From: Tannerella forsythia
GTDB lineage: Bacteria > Bacteroidota > Bacteroidia > Bacteroidales > Tannerellaceae
DNA: 64,000 nucleotides
Direction: 5' to 3'
NCBI RefSeq assembly: GCF_001006485.1
Contig: NZ_JUET01000010.1
Coordinates: 39,384-103,383 of the forward strand
Positions 9,465 to 17,823 of the stretch are shown here, in pieces (the first letter of the stretch is position 1; each line of letters opens with the position of its first letter). Position numbers and translations under genes: made by a program. Below the pieces are notes generated by a model. It made no database searches, was not told where the DNA came from, and saw only the letters and a list, made by a program, of their open reading frames with translations.

Positions 9465-9508
9465 ACAAAAAAATGCGGGAGAGCTCGAGCTCTCCCGCAT
9501 TTTTTTGT
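9465..9508. terminator. Bidirectional terminator, 44-nt perfect palindrome
   Basis: The two 22-nt halves (9465-9486 and 9487-9508) are exact reverse complements, with a GC-rich core (GCGGGAGAGCTC) and A/T runs outside. It would form a loop-poor hairpin followed by U on either strand. It ends nqr on the plus strand and faces the namZ copy on the minus strand. Confidence 0.85.
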
Positions 9509-9534
9509 CTTCCCTGCTTCATCGTTCAATAGCT

Positions 9535-9590
9535 ACCTTTAACCTACGTCCGGCTTCGGGCATCGTCAACACCTCACCTATCCGTTTTAA
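9535..9590 (+). pseudogene. Relic of a TonB-linked barrel gene 3' end
   Basis: Read on the plus strand, 9535-9567 encodes TFNLRPASGIV. This matches TFGLRPASGIV near the C-terminus of the barrel protein encoded at 56874-59501 in all but one residue. After a diverged stretch it ends with the same CGTTTTAACCCTC (9583-9595) that spans the barrel gene's stop codon. In both places it lies convergent to a namZ gene. It looks like a fragment carried along when the namZ block was duplicated, or what is left of a second barrel gene. Confidence 0.6.
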
Positions 9591-10853
9591 CCCTCATTCC
9601 CCCACCGGATAGTCCGGATAGAGGAGATATTTTTTGCGCATCTGTTTGTATTCGTCGAGACCGGATTGCCATGTAGCGCGGATTTCGGCTTCGGGTACTC
9701 CGGCAAGGATTTGTTTGCGCAGCGCATCCGTTCCGGCCAGCAGATCGAACCAGCGCGGGCGGTTGAAAAACAGCTTTTCGTTTCGGCCGGTGCGAGCAAA
9801 GAAGTCGATGACGAAAGAGAGCGTAAGGCCTCCTGCGAAGGGGTAATAACGCAGGTCGTCACCGTAGCAGGTTTTGTCTTTATAAAGCGGAGCGGTATCC
9901 ATGCCGGGAATAGCCGTGGGGACGAAGGTGAACGAGCCAGTCTGCGGCAGGGTATATCCGACGATCTGAAACGGGAAATGCGTTCCCCTCCCGACGCTCA
10001 TGCACGTCCCTTCGAAGAAACAGAGCGAAGGATAGAGACGAATGGCCTGGTCGTTCGGCAGATTCGGGGAAGGTCTGACAGTCGGTTGATAAGCGTCGCC
10101 ATGTTGCCAGTTCAACATCTTGATAACAGTCAGTTTGCAGGTGGCGGCCGAGGGCAACCACCCTTCGCCGTTGATCATTTGCGCCAGTTCGCCGACGGTC
10201 AGCCCGTGCAAAACGGGGATCGGATGGACGCCGACAAACGACTCAAATCCCGGCTGACGGACCGGGCCGTCTACATAGTCGTTCGGATTCGGGCGGTCTA
10301 ACACCATCAGCTCCTTGCCCTGTTCCGCACACGCTTCCATCAGGTAATGCATCGTACTGATGTACGTAAAGAAACGCGCCCCCACGTCTTGAATGTCGAA
10401 GACAACGATATCCACGTCGGCCAACTGTTCGGCGCTCGGTTTTTTGTTTTTTCCGTAAACCGAAACGATGGGGACACCCGTTTTCGGGTCGCAGCTGTCG
10501 TGAACGGTCGCACCGGCATCGGCCGTACCGCGAAAGCCGTGCTCGGGAGCAAAAACTTTTCTGATATCGATCTTTTGTGCCAGCAACGTATCTAACAAGT
10601 GCGTAAAACCGGTTTCGAGGATCGAGGTATGATTCACGGCCAGCGCCACCCGTTTATCTTTCAATCGTGTACAGATACTGTCCATCCGTTCGTTACCGAG
10701 TACGACACGCTTGTTCCGCTGTTGCGCGAAGACAGTCCCTGTTGCTGCAATGCAAAGCGTCAGGAACAGAAAAAATGCGATTATGTTTCGTTTCATTGCA
10801 AATAATATTTTTCTTTTTCGGGGTGTAAAAGTAGTTGAAAAAGGGGAGAAATC
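9583..10853 (-). repeat. Inverted duplicate block, namZ copy 1
   Basis: This 1,271-bp block matches 55611-56881 in opposite orientation and at equal length. It covers the gene, about 57 bp upstream (from GATTTCTCCCC) and the bases GAGGGTTAAAACG downstream. Beyond 9583 a weaker match continues into the barrel-gene relic. The two copies enclose about 45 kb. Confidence 0.8.
9594..10796 (-). CDS. namZ: DUF1343 family protein, probable exo-beta-N-acetylmuramidase NamZ (copy 1)
   Basis: A 400-residue exported protein (signal peptide about 1-23, ending VFAQ) of the DUF1343 family, which includes NamZ (GH171), an enzyme that releases MurNAc from non-reducing ends of peptidoglycan chains. Family landmarks are VFAPEHGFRGTADAGA, VVFDIQDVGARFFTY and DRPNPN. 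The start at 10796 is chosen because the signal peptide begins there; an upstream in-frame start at 10910 would cross the promoter region of the divergent HD gene. Copy 2 (55668-56870) has the same length and differs at only about ten residues outside the signal peptide. MurNAc scavenging is the inferred role. Confidence 0.85.
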   Translation of the reverse strand: MKRNIIAFFLFLTLCIAATGTVFAQQRNKRVVLGNERMDSICTRLKDKRVALAVNHTSILETGFTHLLDTLLAQKIDIRKVFAPEHGFRGTADAGATVHDSCDPKTGVPIVSVYGKNKKPSAEQLADVDIVVFDIQDVGARFFTYISTMHYLMEACAEQGKELMVLDRPNPNDYVDGPVRQPGFESFVGVHPIPVLHGLTVGELAQMINGEGWLPSAATCKLTVIKMLNWQHGDAYQPTVRPSPNLPNDQAIRLYPSLCFFEGTCMSVGRGTHFPFQIVGYTLPQTGSFTFVPTAIPGMDTAPLYKDKTCYGDDLRYYPFAGGLTLSFVIDFFARTGRNEKLFFNRPRWFDLLAGTDALRKQILAGVPEAEIRATWQSGLDEYKQMRKKYLLYPDYPVGE

Positions 10854-10867
10854 CGACAATTTATCCG

Positions 10868-10875
10868 TATTTTTG
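10868..10875 (+). promoter_or_regulatory. -7 promoter box for the HD-domain gene
   Basis: TATTTTTG fits TAnnTTTG and ends 16 nt before the ATG at 10892. Frames opening further upstream would start before the transcript. Confidence 0.45.
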
Positions 10876-10891
10876 CGTGTATTTTTCTTTG

Positions 10892-11443
10892 ATGAAGTAT
10901 ATGAATCCATTGGAAATTATTCAGACCTATTATCATCCGGAATCGTGGGCTTACGAGATTCTGATCACCCACAGCCGCAGTGTAGCCGATAAGGCTGTGG
11001 CTCTGGCCGAGGCCCATCCGGAAATGAAACCGGACATTCCTTTCATTCGCGAAGCAGCCATGCTGCACGACATCGGGATCTTCCTCTGTCATGCCCCGGA
11101 GATCGACTGCCATGGCGAAGCGCCCTACATCTGCCACGGCTATCTGGGCGCCGACCTGCTGCGCAAAAAAGGGTATCCGCGCCACGCGCTGGTCTGCGAG
11201 CGTCACACGGGTACGGGGCTGTCGCTCGAACTGATCCGGCAACGCAACCTGCCGGTTCCTCTTCGCGAGATGCGCCCCCAGTCGCTCGAAGAACAACTGA
11301 TCTGTTTTGCCGATAAATTTTTCAGCAAAACGAAGCTCGACCGTGAAAAACCGATCGAGAAAATCCGCAAAGGTCTGGCTGCGTACGGAGAAGACGACGT
11401 GGCGCGTTTCGACGCCTGGTGTAAACTCTTTTTAGGAAAATAA
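10892..11443 (+). CDS. HD-domain phosphohydrolase family protein
   Basis: A roughly 183-residue soluble protein with an HD metal-binding core: His of ITHSRSVADKA, HD in AAMLHDIGIF, a later CERHTGTG, and Asp in FADKFFSKT. These are the ligands expected of HD hydrolases that act on nucleotides or other phosphates. The start could be 10892 (MKYMNPL) or 10901. No neighbouring gene indicates a substrate. The upstream region overlaps that of the divergent namZ copy 1. Confidence 0.8.
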   Translation: MKYMNPLEIIQTYYHPESWAYEILITHSRSVADKAVALAEAHPEMKPDIPFIREAAMLHDIGIFLCHAPEIDCHGEAPYICHGYLGADLLRKKGYPRHALVCERHTGTGLSLELIRQRNLPVPLREMRPQSLEEQLICFADKFFSKTKLDREKPIEKIRKGLAAYGEDDVARFDAWCKLFLGK

Positions 11444-11468
11444 CCGCCACATCCTCGTTAAATTGTGC

Positions 11469-11476
11469 TATTTTTG
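11469..11476 (+). promoter_or_regulatory. -7 promoter box for the LptD-like gene
   Basis: TATTTTTG lies 26 nt before the ATG at 11502. The -33 region is not clear. Confidence 0.4.
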
Positions 11477-11501
11477 CGCCCGAATACATACGGGACGAAG
11501 C

Positions 11502-14258
11502 ATGTTTCTAAAGCAAATGATAGGATGGATCGCCTGCGTATGCGCTCTTTGGACAAACACACGGGTGCAGGCACAGGAGTCTGTGACAGCCGTCGAGTCG
11601 TTAAACGATTCGATAGCCGTCCGGCAACCGGACAGTTTGCTGCAGATCGCGGCCGACAGCACGTTACAAGTCGACACGGCCGCCGTCGATACCACCGCCC
11701 GTAAAAAAAGCATGCTCGAAGCGCCCGTCACGTATCAGGCGAGCGACTCCATCGTCCTGACCGGCACAAACATGGCCTACCTCTACGGAGAGAGCAACGT
11801 AAAATACCAGAACATCGAATTACAGGCCGAACGGATCGAGATGAGCATGGACAGCAGCATCGTCTATGCCACATTCGCCCTCGACTCTGTCGGGGCGGAA
11901 TACGGTTATCCGCTCTTCGTCGAAGGCGAACAGCAAATCGAGGCAAAGAGCATGCGTTACAATTTCAGGTCGCGCAAAGCGTATGCCAACGAAGTGCTGA
12001 CCCAGCAGGGCGAAGGCTTCCTGACGGCCGGAGTCACGAAAAAGATGCCCGACGACGCCATGAACCTGATCAACGGCCGGTATACGACATGCGACGAGCA
12101 CGATCATCCGCACTTCTACATCAAAATGACGAAAGCGAAGGTCAGACCCGGAAAAGACATTGTCACCGGACCGGCTTATTTGGTGATCGAAGACGTGCCG
12201 CTTTTCCCCATCGGGCTGCCGTTCGGTTTCTTTCCGTTCTCGAGCACATACTCGTCGGGGATTATCATGCCCACGTATGGCGACGAGATGGCGCGCGGCT
12301 TCAACCTCCGTAACGGCGGATATTATTTTGCCATCAGCGATTACATCGATCTGGCGCTTACGGGCGAGATTTACACGAAAGGATCGTGGGGCTTGGCCGC
12401 CCGCTCGTCGTACCGGAAACGGTATAAATATTCGGGATCCGTCGATGCTTCTTATCTGGTTACGAAAACGGGCGACAAAGGACTGCCGGATTACAGCGTA
12501 TCGAAAGATTTCAGGATCGCGTGGACGCATTCGCAAGATATGAAAGCCAATCCTTACCGCACATTCTCGGCCAGTGTGAATTTCTCGACCAGCAGCTACA
12601 GCCGCAATCAGCTCAATATGTTGTACACGCCGAATGCAACAGACAACAACAAGGGATCGAGTATCAGCATTTCGCAACGTTTCCCCAACAGCCCGATCAA
12701 TATCTCGGCCACGATGAACATCAACCAGCGCTCGCAAGACTCGTCGCTGAGCGTCACCCTGCCCGATATGAGCATCTCGATGAGCAGTATTTATCCCCTC
12801 AAACGCAAACATATCGTAGGCAAGGAACGCTGGTACGAAAAAATCTCCATCTCCTATTCCGGTTATTTCAGAAATACGATCCATACGAAAGAAAACGAGT
12901 TTCTCAGAAAGAACCTCATCAAAGACTGGAAGCACGGCATGCAGCATGCGATCCCGATCAGCGCGACGTACAACTTCGGATTCCTGAACATATCGCCCTC
13001 CGTCAATTATACGGAACGATGGCTGACGGACAAAGTCTACCACAAGTACGATACGGCACGTAACGCGCTCATGCCCGTCGATACGGTCTACGGCTTCTAT
13101 CGTGTCTATAACTATAATGCCGCCATCTCGGCTTCCACAACCTTGTACGGCTTCTTCAAGCCGTGGGCGATTTTCGGAGACAAGGTCAAGATGATCCGGC
13201 ACCGCATGGAACCATCCGTTTCGTTCAGCATGTCGCCCGACTTCGGCAGCCGCAAATACGGATATTACGAAGACTATTCGTATGTGAACCGTCAGGGAGA
13301 AACTGTGACCGGCGTCTACTCGCCGTTCAAAGACGCGATGTTCGGCCCGCCGGGAAGAGGCAAGCAGGGCTCCATCAACTTTGCGGTGGAAAACAACGTG
13401 GAGATGAAGATACGCTCGGATGCCGACTCGACGGGAGAGCGAAAAATCAGCCTGATCGAGAAGCTGGGCTTTAACATCAGCTATAATCTGGCGGCCGACT
13501 CGTTCAAATGGAGCGACCTGAACGTGGGGCTGAACCTGCGGCTGAGTAAAAGTTACTCCTTGATACTAAACGGTGTTTTCGACGTCTATACGTATGGTTA
13601 CGATGCCAAAACGCAACGGGCTTATCCCATCGACAAAACGCGCTGGCAGGCGGGGAAAGGCTTTCCGAGACTGCGGTCGACGAGTACGAGCTTCTCCTAT
13701 ACCTTTAATAACGACACGTTCAAAAAATGGTTCGGAGGCAGAGGAAGCCGGAAAGACGAAGATTCGCCGTCGAACAATACGGAGAATGAGAATCCGGACG
13801 GCAAACAGGACGAAACAGGCCAGACTAAGGGAGGCCGTCTGCGAAAAGCGAAAAAAACCAATGCGGGCGAATACGACGAAGACGGTTACTACAACGCCGC
13901 CGTGCCGTGGAACTTATCGTTCCATTATAATATGGGATTGGGGTACGGTAACTTTAACCCCGAAAAGATGGAATATAACTACCGGCTGACGCACAATCTG
14001 AGTTTCAGCGGAAGCATTCAGCCGACGAAGAACTGGCGCATCAGCATGAACGGTTCTTTCGATGTCGAACACGGGAAATTTCACAGCCTCACTTGCAGCA
14101 TCTCGCGCGACCTGCACTGCTTCCAGATGTCGGCCAACGTAATCCCCATCGGACCCTATAAATCGTATTCGTTCTCGATTGCCGTCAACTCGTCGCTGCT
14201 CAAAGACTTGAAATATAATCAAAGCAATACGAACCGCGACCAGCAAAGCTGGTATTGA
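11502..14258 (+). CDS. LptD/OstA-like outer-membrane LPS assembly protein
   Basis: A protein of about 918 residues with a signal peptide (MFLKQMIGWIACVCALW..VQAQ). It has an OstA/LptA-like jellyroll domain at about residues 60-240, with repeated short beta motifs such as GESNVKYQNIELQAE. A long beta-rich C-terminal region with alternating aromatic strands is typical of an LptD barrel. Bacteroidetes LptD proteins insert LPS into the outer leaflet. A charged insertion rich in Glu, Asn and Lys at about residues 748-795 is probably a surface loop. Its stop directly abuts the stop of the convergent ung gene with no base between. The barrel family call is firm; the exact role is by family. Confidence 0.82.
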   Translation: MFLKQMIGWIACVCALWTNTRVQAQESVTAVESLNDSIAVRQPDSLLQIAADSTLQVDTAAVDTTARKKSMLEAPVTYQASDSIVLTGTNMAYLYGESNVKYQNIELQAERIEMSMDSSIVYATFALDSVGAEYGYPLFVEGEQQIEAKSMRYNFRSRKAYANEVLTQQGEGFLTAGVTKKMPDDAMNLINGRYTTCDEHDHPHFYIKMTKAKVRPGKDIVTGPAYLVIEDVPLFPIGLPFGFFPFSSTYSSGIIMPTYGDEMARGFNLRNGGYYFAISDYIDLALTGEIYTKGSWGLAARSSYRKRYKYSGSVDASYLVTKTGDKGLPDYSVSKDFRIAWTHSQDMKANPYRTFSASVNFSTSSYSRNQLNMLYTPNATDNNKGSSISISQRFPNSPINISATMNINQRSQDSSLSVTLPDMSISMSSIYPLKRKHIVGKERWYEKISISYSGYFRNTIHTKENEFLRKNLIKDWKHGMQHAIPISATYNFGFLNISPSVNYTERWLTDKVYHKYDTARNALMPVDTVYGFYRVYNYNAAISASTTLYGFFKPWAIFGDKVKMIRHRMEPSVSFSMSPDFGSRKYGYYEDYSYVNRQGETVTGVYSPFKDAMFGPPGRGKQGSINFAVENNVEMKIRSDADSTGERKISLIEKLGFNISYNLAADSFKWSDLNVGLNLRLSKSYSLILNGVFDVYTYGYDAKTQRAYPIDKTRWQAGKGFPRLRSTSTSFSYTFNNDTFKKWFGGRGSRKDEDSPSNNTENENPDGKQDETGQTKGGRLRKAKKTNAGEYDEDGYYNAAVPWNLSFHYNMGLGYGNFNPEKMEYNYRLTHNLSFSGSIQPTKNWRISMNGSFDVEHGKFHSLTCSISRDLHCFQMSANVIPIGPYKSYSFSIAVNSSLLKDLKYNQSNTNRDQQSWY

Positions 14259-14921
14259 TTACCAGTCGACAGGCTCCTGCCCCGAAGCGATCAGATAATC
14301 GTTCGCACGGCTGAAATGTTTATTCCCGAAGAATCCGCGATGCGCCGACAGAGGCGACGGATGCGGCGATTTCAACACCAAATTGGCCGACGCATCGATC
14401 CGTTCGCCTTTTTTCTGCGCGTATGATCCCCACAACATATAAACGATGTGCTTGCGCTCGGCATTCAACTGATGGATGACGGCATCGGTAAACGTCTCCC
14501 ACCCTTTCCCCTGATGCGATCCGGCGGCATGAGCACGCACCGTCAGCGTGGCGTTGAGCAGCAGTACACCCTGATCGGCCCAGCGCGTCAGGTCACCGCT
14601 TCGAGGCATCGGTTTACCGAGATCGTTCGCGATCTCCTTGAAAATATTCACGAGCGACGGCGGAAAAGGCGTCCCGTCCTGCACCGAGAAACAAAGTCCG
14701 TGCGCCTGGCCCGGCTCATGATACGGGTCTTGCCCGATCAGTACGACTTTCACCTGCTCGAACGGGCAATGCGCAAACGCATTGAAAATATGCGCCCCGG
14801 AGGGATAGACCTTCGTGCGCTGATATTCTTCGCGCACAAAATTCGTCAGCGTTTTGAAATACTCCTTCTCAAATTCGTCGGACAGCCGTTCCTTCCAGCT
14901 CTGTTCTATTTTTACATCCAT
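14259..14921 (-). CDS. ung: Uracil-DNA glycosylase, family 1
   Basis: The catalytic motif GQDPYHEPGQAHGL and the C-terminal HPSPLSAHRGFFG identify family 1 UDG, which removes uracil from DNA as the first step of base excision repair. The start at 14921 (MDVKIEQSWKERL) fits the family; a longer frame from 14963 adds 14 unrelated residues, and both lie downstream of the -7 box at 14972-14979. It is 220 residues long and convergent with the LptD-like gene with zero spacing. Confidence 0.95.
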   Translation of the reverse strand: MDVKIEQSWKERLSDEFEKEYFKTLTNFVREEYQRTKVYPSGAHIFNAFAHCPFEQVKVVLIGQDPYHEPGQAHGLCFSVQDGTPFPPSLVNIFKEIANDLGKPMPRSGDLTRWADQGVLLLNATLTVRAHAAGSHQGKGWETFTDAVIHQLNAERKHIVYMLWGSYAQKKGERIDASANLVLKSPHPSPLSAHRGFFGNKHFSRANDYLIASGQEPVDW

Positions 14922-14971
14922 AACTTCTTGGGCATTGACGATGCGACGGTTCATGATTCGCATACGGCAGA

Positions 14972-14979
14972 CAAAGGTA
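14972..14979 (-). promoter_or_regulatory. -7 promoter box for ung
   Basis: The minus strand reads TACCTTTG, matching TAnnTTTG, about 50 nt before the preferred ung start. Confidence 0.5.
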
Positions 14980-15011
14980 ATGGAATAATCCGAAAATTTG
15001 TAGGCCGACGG

Positions 15012-15042
15012 TTGTCATCTGTCAATTATTTTTATATCTTTG
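15012..15042 (+). promoter_or_regulatory. Promoter of tRNA-Arg
   Basis: TTG at 15012-15014 and TATCTTTG at 15035-15042 are 20 nt apart, an almost ideal Bacteroidetes -33/-7 pair. The tRNA begins 10 nt further on. Confidence 0.7.
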
Positions 15043-15052
15043 CGGCGTTTTT

Positions 15053-15126
15053 GGCCCCGTAGCTTAGTTGAATAGAGCGTCAGATTCCGGTTCTGAAGGT
15101 CGTGCGTTTGAGTCGCACCGGGGTCA
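15053..15126 (+). tRNA. tRNA-Arg (anticodon CCG)
   Basis: A 74-nt cloverleaf. The acceptor arm GGCCCCG pairs with CGGGGTC with one G-U, and the discriminator is A. The anticodon stem TCAGA/TCTGA holds the loop TTCCGGT with anticodon CCG, and the T arm is GTGCG/CGCAC. CCA is not encoded. The AT-rich restriction-modification segment begins just downstream. Confidence 0.93.
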
Positions 15127-15336
15127 CTTCCCTTCTCGCCCGATTTCCTTCCCCCCCCCCCTTTGATGATATGAGTGACCTCTGAGGTGACATGAGTAAC
15201 CGGCTGAGACTATATGCAACAAAAGATTACCGGTTATACTATCTTTCCGAGCTACACCGAAGCTTGAGCGGAACGGAGTGTTTAAATACCCACTGAAACA
15301 CTTATTGTATATATCCTTTGTACATTTTGTTGTTGT
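15127..15336. other. Gene-free stretch with an 11-C run
   Basis: Between tRNA-Arg and the restriction gene there is no credible gene. A run of 11 C lies at 15151-15161, prone to length change by slippage. Composition shifts here from the GC-balanced core to AT-rich sequence. No repeat of the tRNA 3' end was found at the far side of the restriction-modification pair. Confidence 0.5.
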
Positions 15337-15954
15337 TTAATCTTGTTCAATTCCTAAGATTAAAAGTGGAACCGGAGGATTATTTCTCCCGTGTCTTAAA
15401 ACATTATAAACTTCACCTTCATAATATGCAACTCCGCTACTCATTTGTGCTTGCATTTTCTTTGTTGGCAAAACTTCAATTCCAAGGTTTATCACACCTC
15501 CAGAATAAAAAAGCAAATGCTTTACAAATAAGTCAAACGCTACAAAAGCATACTTGCCAAACTGAACTTCAACAGCTATCTGATCTTTTACAAAGTCTGT
15601 TTGCTTATATGAAGATATAGGATATTTAATTCCTTTTGAAATTAAAAAATCTTTCTGTTTATCGTATGGCAACATAATTAATTCAGGAAGAATTTTTTGG
15701 TCTGTTGTTATGTAATATTGATAACGACTTTCATTCCAACCAAGTTCTTTGAACTTTTTATTAAAGGTTCTATTTAGTTCAATCGGGCTATAAAGCATTT
15801 TTCCTCTCATAGTTTTTTCCTTGCTTTCTTTGGTCATAAAGTTTGACGCATCGATACTTCGGATAGTATCTATGATTTCTTTGTAAAGCTTTTTATGATG
15901 AACAAGAAGATATTCTTCTCCATTTAAATGCGAATATTTCTGGGCTATTTTCAT
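15337..15954 (-). CDS. BglII/BstYI-like type II restriction endonuclease
   Basis: A 205-residue protein containing TDFVKDQIAVEVQFGKY. Asp120, Glu129 and Gln131 have the same D-x8-E-x-Q spacing as the catalytic residues of BglII (Asp84, Glu93, Gln95 as remembered). It follows a DNA methyltransferase gene by 2 nt on the same strand, as expected of a restriction-modification pair. A target containing GATC is an inference from the family. The gene is clearly more AT-rich than its surroundings, which suggests transfer. Confidence 0.75.
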   Translation of the reverse strand: MKIAQKYSHLNGEEYLLVHHKKLYKEIIDTIRSIDASNFMTKESKEKTMRGKMLYSPIELNRTFNKKFKELGWNESRYQYYITTDQKILPELIMLPYDKQKDFLISKGIKYPISSYKQTDFVKDQIAVEVQFGKYAFVAFDLFVKHLLFYSGGVINLGIEVLPTKKMQAQMSSGVAYYEGEVYNVLRHGRNNPPVPLLILGIEQD

Positions 15955-15956
15955 TT

Positions 15957-16931
15957 TTAATAAGTTTTTTCGGAATATTTTACATTAACATTCTCCAATT
16001 CAAGCTGTAACCATTCTTTAGGAACTTGAGATACCTTATCATTGGCAGATGGTTTATGAATCGGTTTATTTATGGGCCTGATTTTTAATTTACCTTCGTT
16101 AAAGTCAATAATCCTTTGTTTAGCGATGTCACAATATTCTTTCTCCTTTTCAATTCCTATTACATTCCGATTATTTTTAATCGAGGCAATTACTGTTGAT
16201 CCAACACCAGCATAAGGATCAAGCACCCAACTTTCTTCATTCGTTAGTGCAAGAATGCATCTTTCAACCAGTTCTATCGGAAATTGGCAAGGATGTTTTG
16301 TTTTTTCCGGATGATTGGATTTAACATTTGGTATATTCCACATTGCCGTTTCCCAATCTTTTGCGACAATCTCCCAAATATCGCTTGGGTTTTTACCAAG
16401 AGGATTTCCCGATGGCAACCCCTTTTTTTCTCCTTTAAAATGAAGTTTCCCGGGGTATTTTGCCGGGACTCTTACATTGTCGAGATTGAAAATATATTCA
16501 TCTGTTTTGCTAAACCATAGAATAGTTTCGTATCTTCCGCTAAACCTGTTTGAGGCGTGTAATCCATGTCCAAAATGCCAAATAATCCTATTACGTAATT
16601 TCAATCCGTGTCTTTTAAAAATCTGATAATAATAAATATCTAAAGGGAAAACTTCTCCTTTGTTTATATAGTTACCAACTTGCCAACAAAGACTTCCTTT
16701 GTCTGATAGTGTCCTCACAAGTTCGTTTATTATTTCTTCTTGTGTCTCTAAATATTTTTCTATACTCGTTTTTGTTTCATACGATTTGCCAACATTATAA
16801 GGAGGCGAAGTTATGATTAAATCAAATTTTCCATCTTCAATTCCTTTAAGAACATTCAAACAGTCCCCATTTATAACGTTATGAGAAATATCAGGTCTAA
16901 TATATTTAAATAAAGGTTCTTTAGCTTTCAT
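15957..16931 (-). CDS. DNA methyltransferase, beta class (SPPY type)
   Basis: A 324-residue enzyme with the catalytic motif TSPPYNVG (residues 41-48) before the AdoMet motif DPYAGVGSTVIA (238-249). This order is that of class-beta N4-cytosine/N6-adenine methyltransferases; SPPY is most often N4-cytosine. It should protect sites cut by the nuclease encoded 2 nt downstream. The start at 16931 (MKAKEPLFKY) is preferred to 16955, because a -7 box at 16953-16960 puts the transcript start between them. It is AT-rich like its partner. Confidence 0.87.
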   Translation of the reverse strand: MKAKEPLFKYIRPDISHNVINGDCLNVLKGIEDGKFDLIITSPPYNVGKSYETKTSIEKYLETQEEIINELVRTLSDKGSLCWQVGNYINKGEVFPLDIYYYQIFKRHGLKLRNRIIWHFGHGLHASNRFSGRYETILWFSKTDEYIFNLDNVRVPAKYPGKLHFKGEKKGLPSGNPLGKNPSDIWEIVAKDWETAMWNIPNVKSNHPEKTKHPCQFPIELVERCILALTNEESWVLDPYAGVGSTVIASIKNNRNVIGIEKEKEYCDIAKQRIIDFNEGKLKIRPINKPIHKPSANDKVSQVPKEWLQLELENVNVKYSEKTY

Positions 16932-16952
16932 CGTTTTCAATTTTCCATGCTG

Positions 16953-16960
16953 CAAATTTA
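16953..16960 (-). promoter_or_regulatory. -7 promoter box for the restriction-modification pair
   Basis: The minus strand reads TAAATTTG, matching TAnnTTTG, 21 nt before the ATG at 16931. The site is AT-rich, so chance occurrence is more likely than elsewhere. Confidence 0.4.
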
Positions 16961-17050
16961 ATATATATCCACCTATTTCCTGTCTTAATTTTTACGAAGT
17001 TGTCAACGAAAGTCTTTTTACAATGAATGCCAACTTTTTGGTAACAGCAC

Positions 17051-17218
17051 GACTTTGTTGCAACGGATAAATCCATAGAAAACAGTGATATATTTTTGCC
17101 TGTAATAAAACATCAATTTTTCTATATCGCTGATTATTAAACGGCTGATTTTTTTAGGTTGTTTTTTATATACACCCATATCTTTTGATAATCAGACGTC
17201 AACCGTTGCAACAAAGTC
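17051..17218. mobile_element. 168-bp miniature inverted-repeat element (MITE)
   Basis: The ends are perfect 16-bp inverted repeats: GACTTTGTTGCAACGG at 17051-17066 and its reverse complement at 17203-17218. The element is flanked by an exact 9-bp direct repeat, TAACAGCAC, at 17042-17050 and 17219-17227, which is the mark of a transposition event. The 136-bp interior is AT-rich and has no coding frame. A transposase supplied by another element must be assumed. I do not recognise the end sequence as a named IS family. Confidence 0.85.
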
Positions 17219-17274
17219 TAACAGCACTAAGAAAAACTATCCCGAACCTCGTTTCCATAAAACGATTTCACGAT

Positions 17275-17805
17275 TCATGCTTTTTTGTTCAGCAGGGTCA
17301 TGAAATACGCATCGGCGAAGCCATGATTCGTATGCAGCCAGTCCTTTAAAATGCCGCATGAGGTGAATCCGCTGTCCAGAAATAAGTTTCGGCTGGGTTC
17401 GTTCGATACGGGTACAAAGACATAGAGCTGGTGTATGTTCAGCAACCCGAAAGCATAAGCCGTCAGCAGCGACAGGGCCTCCTTCCCGATGCCTTTCCGC
17501 TGATGCGCCGGATCGACCAGAATACCTACTCCGGCACGGCGATGCCGAGGGTCGAAATCGAAGAGGTCGACCGTCCCGACCGTCTCTCCCGAAGCCTTCA
17601 GAACCATCATCAGCCGCAGCTGCTTCTGTGCGTATATATCGGCGTCGGCATGTTCCAGATAGGCTTTCAACACGTAGCGTGAATACGGCACAAGCGTGCT
17701 GCCGAACTCCCACAAGGACGTATCATTTTCCCACGCGTAAAGCAGATCAAGATCTTCCGGTTCTAACGCCCGCAGGCGTATCGCGTCATTCTCCAGCCAT
17801 TTCAT
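17275..17805 (-). CDS. GNAT family N-acetyltransferase
   Basis: A 176-residue protein with the acetyl-CoA-binding motif A, GVGILVDPAHQRKGIGKEAL (residues 92-111, core QRKGIG). It resembles RimJ/RimL/SpeG-like members that acetylate protein N-termini or small amines. It is the last gene of a five-gene minus-strand operon, 18 nt after the glycosyltransferase. The substrate cannot be told from sequence. Confidence 0.87.
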   Translation of the reverse strand: MKWLENDAIRLRALEPEDLDLLYAWENDTSLWEFGSTLVPYSRYVLKAYLEHADADIYAQKQLRLMMVLKASGETVGTVDLFDFDPRHRRAGVGILVDPAHQRKGIGKEALSLLTAYAFGLLNIHQLYVFVPVSNEPSRNLFLDSGFTSCGILKDWLHTNHGFADAYFMTLLNKKA

Positions 17806-17823
17806 CGTTCACGCCTCCGTTTT

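Noticed and set aside
15053-17227. tRNA-Arg as attachment site of an integrative island
   Set aside because: No direct repeat of the tRNA 3' end and no integrase were found at the far side of the restriction-modification pair.
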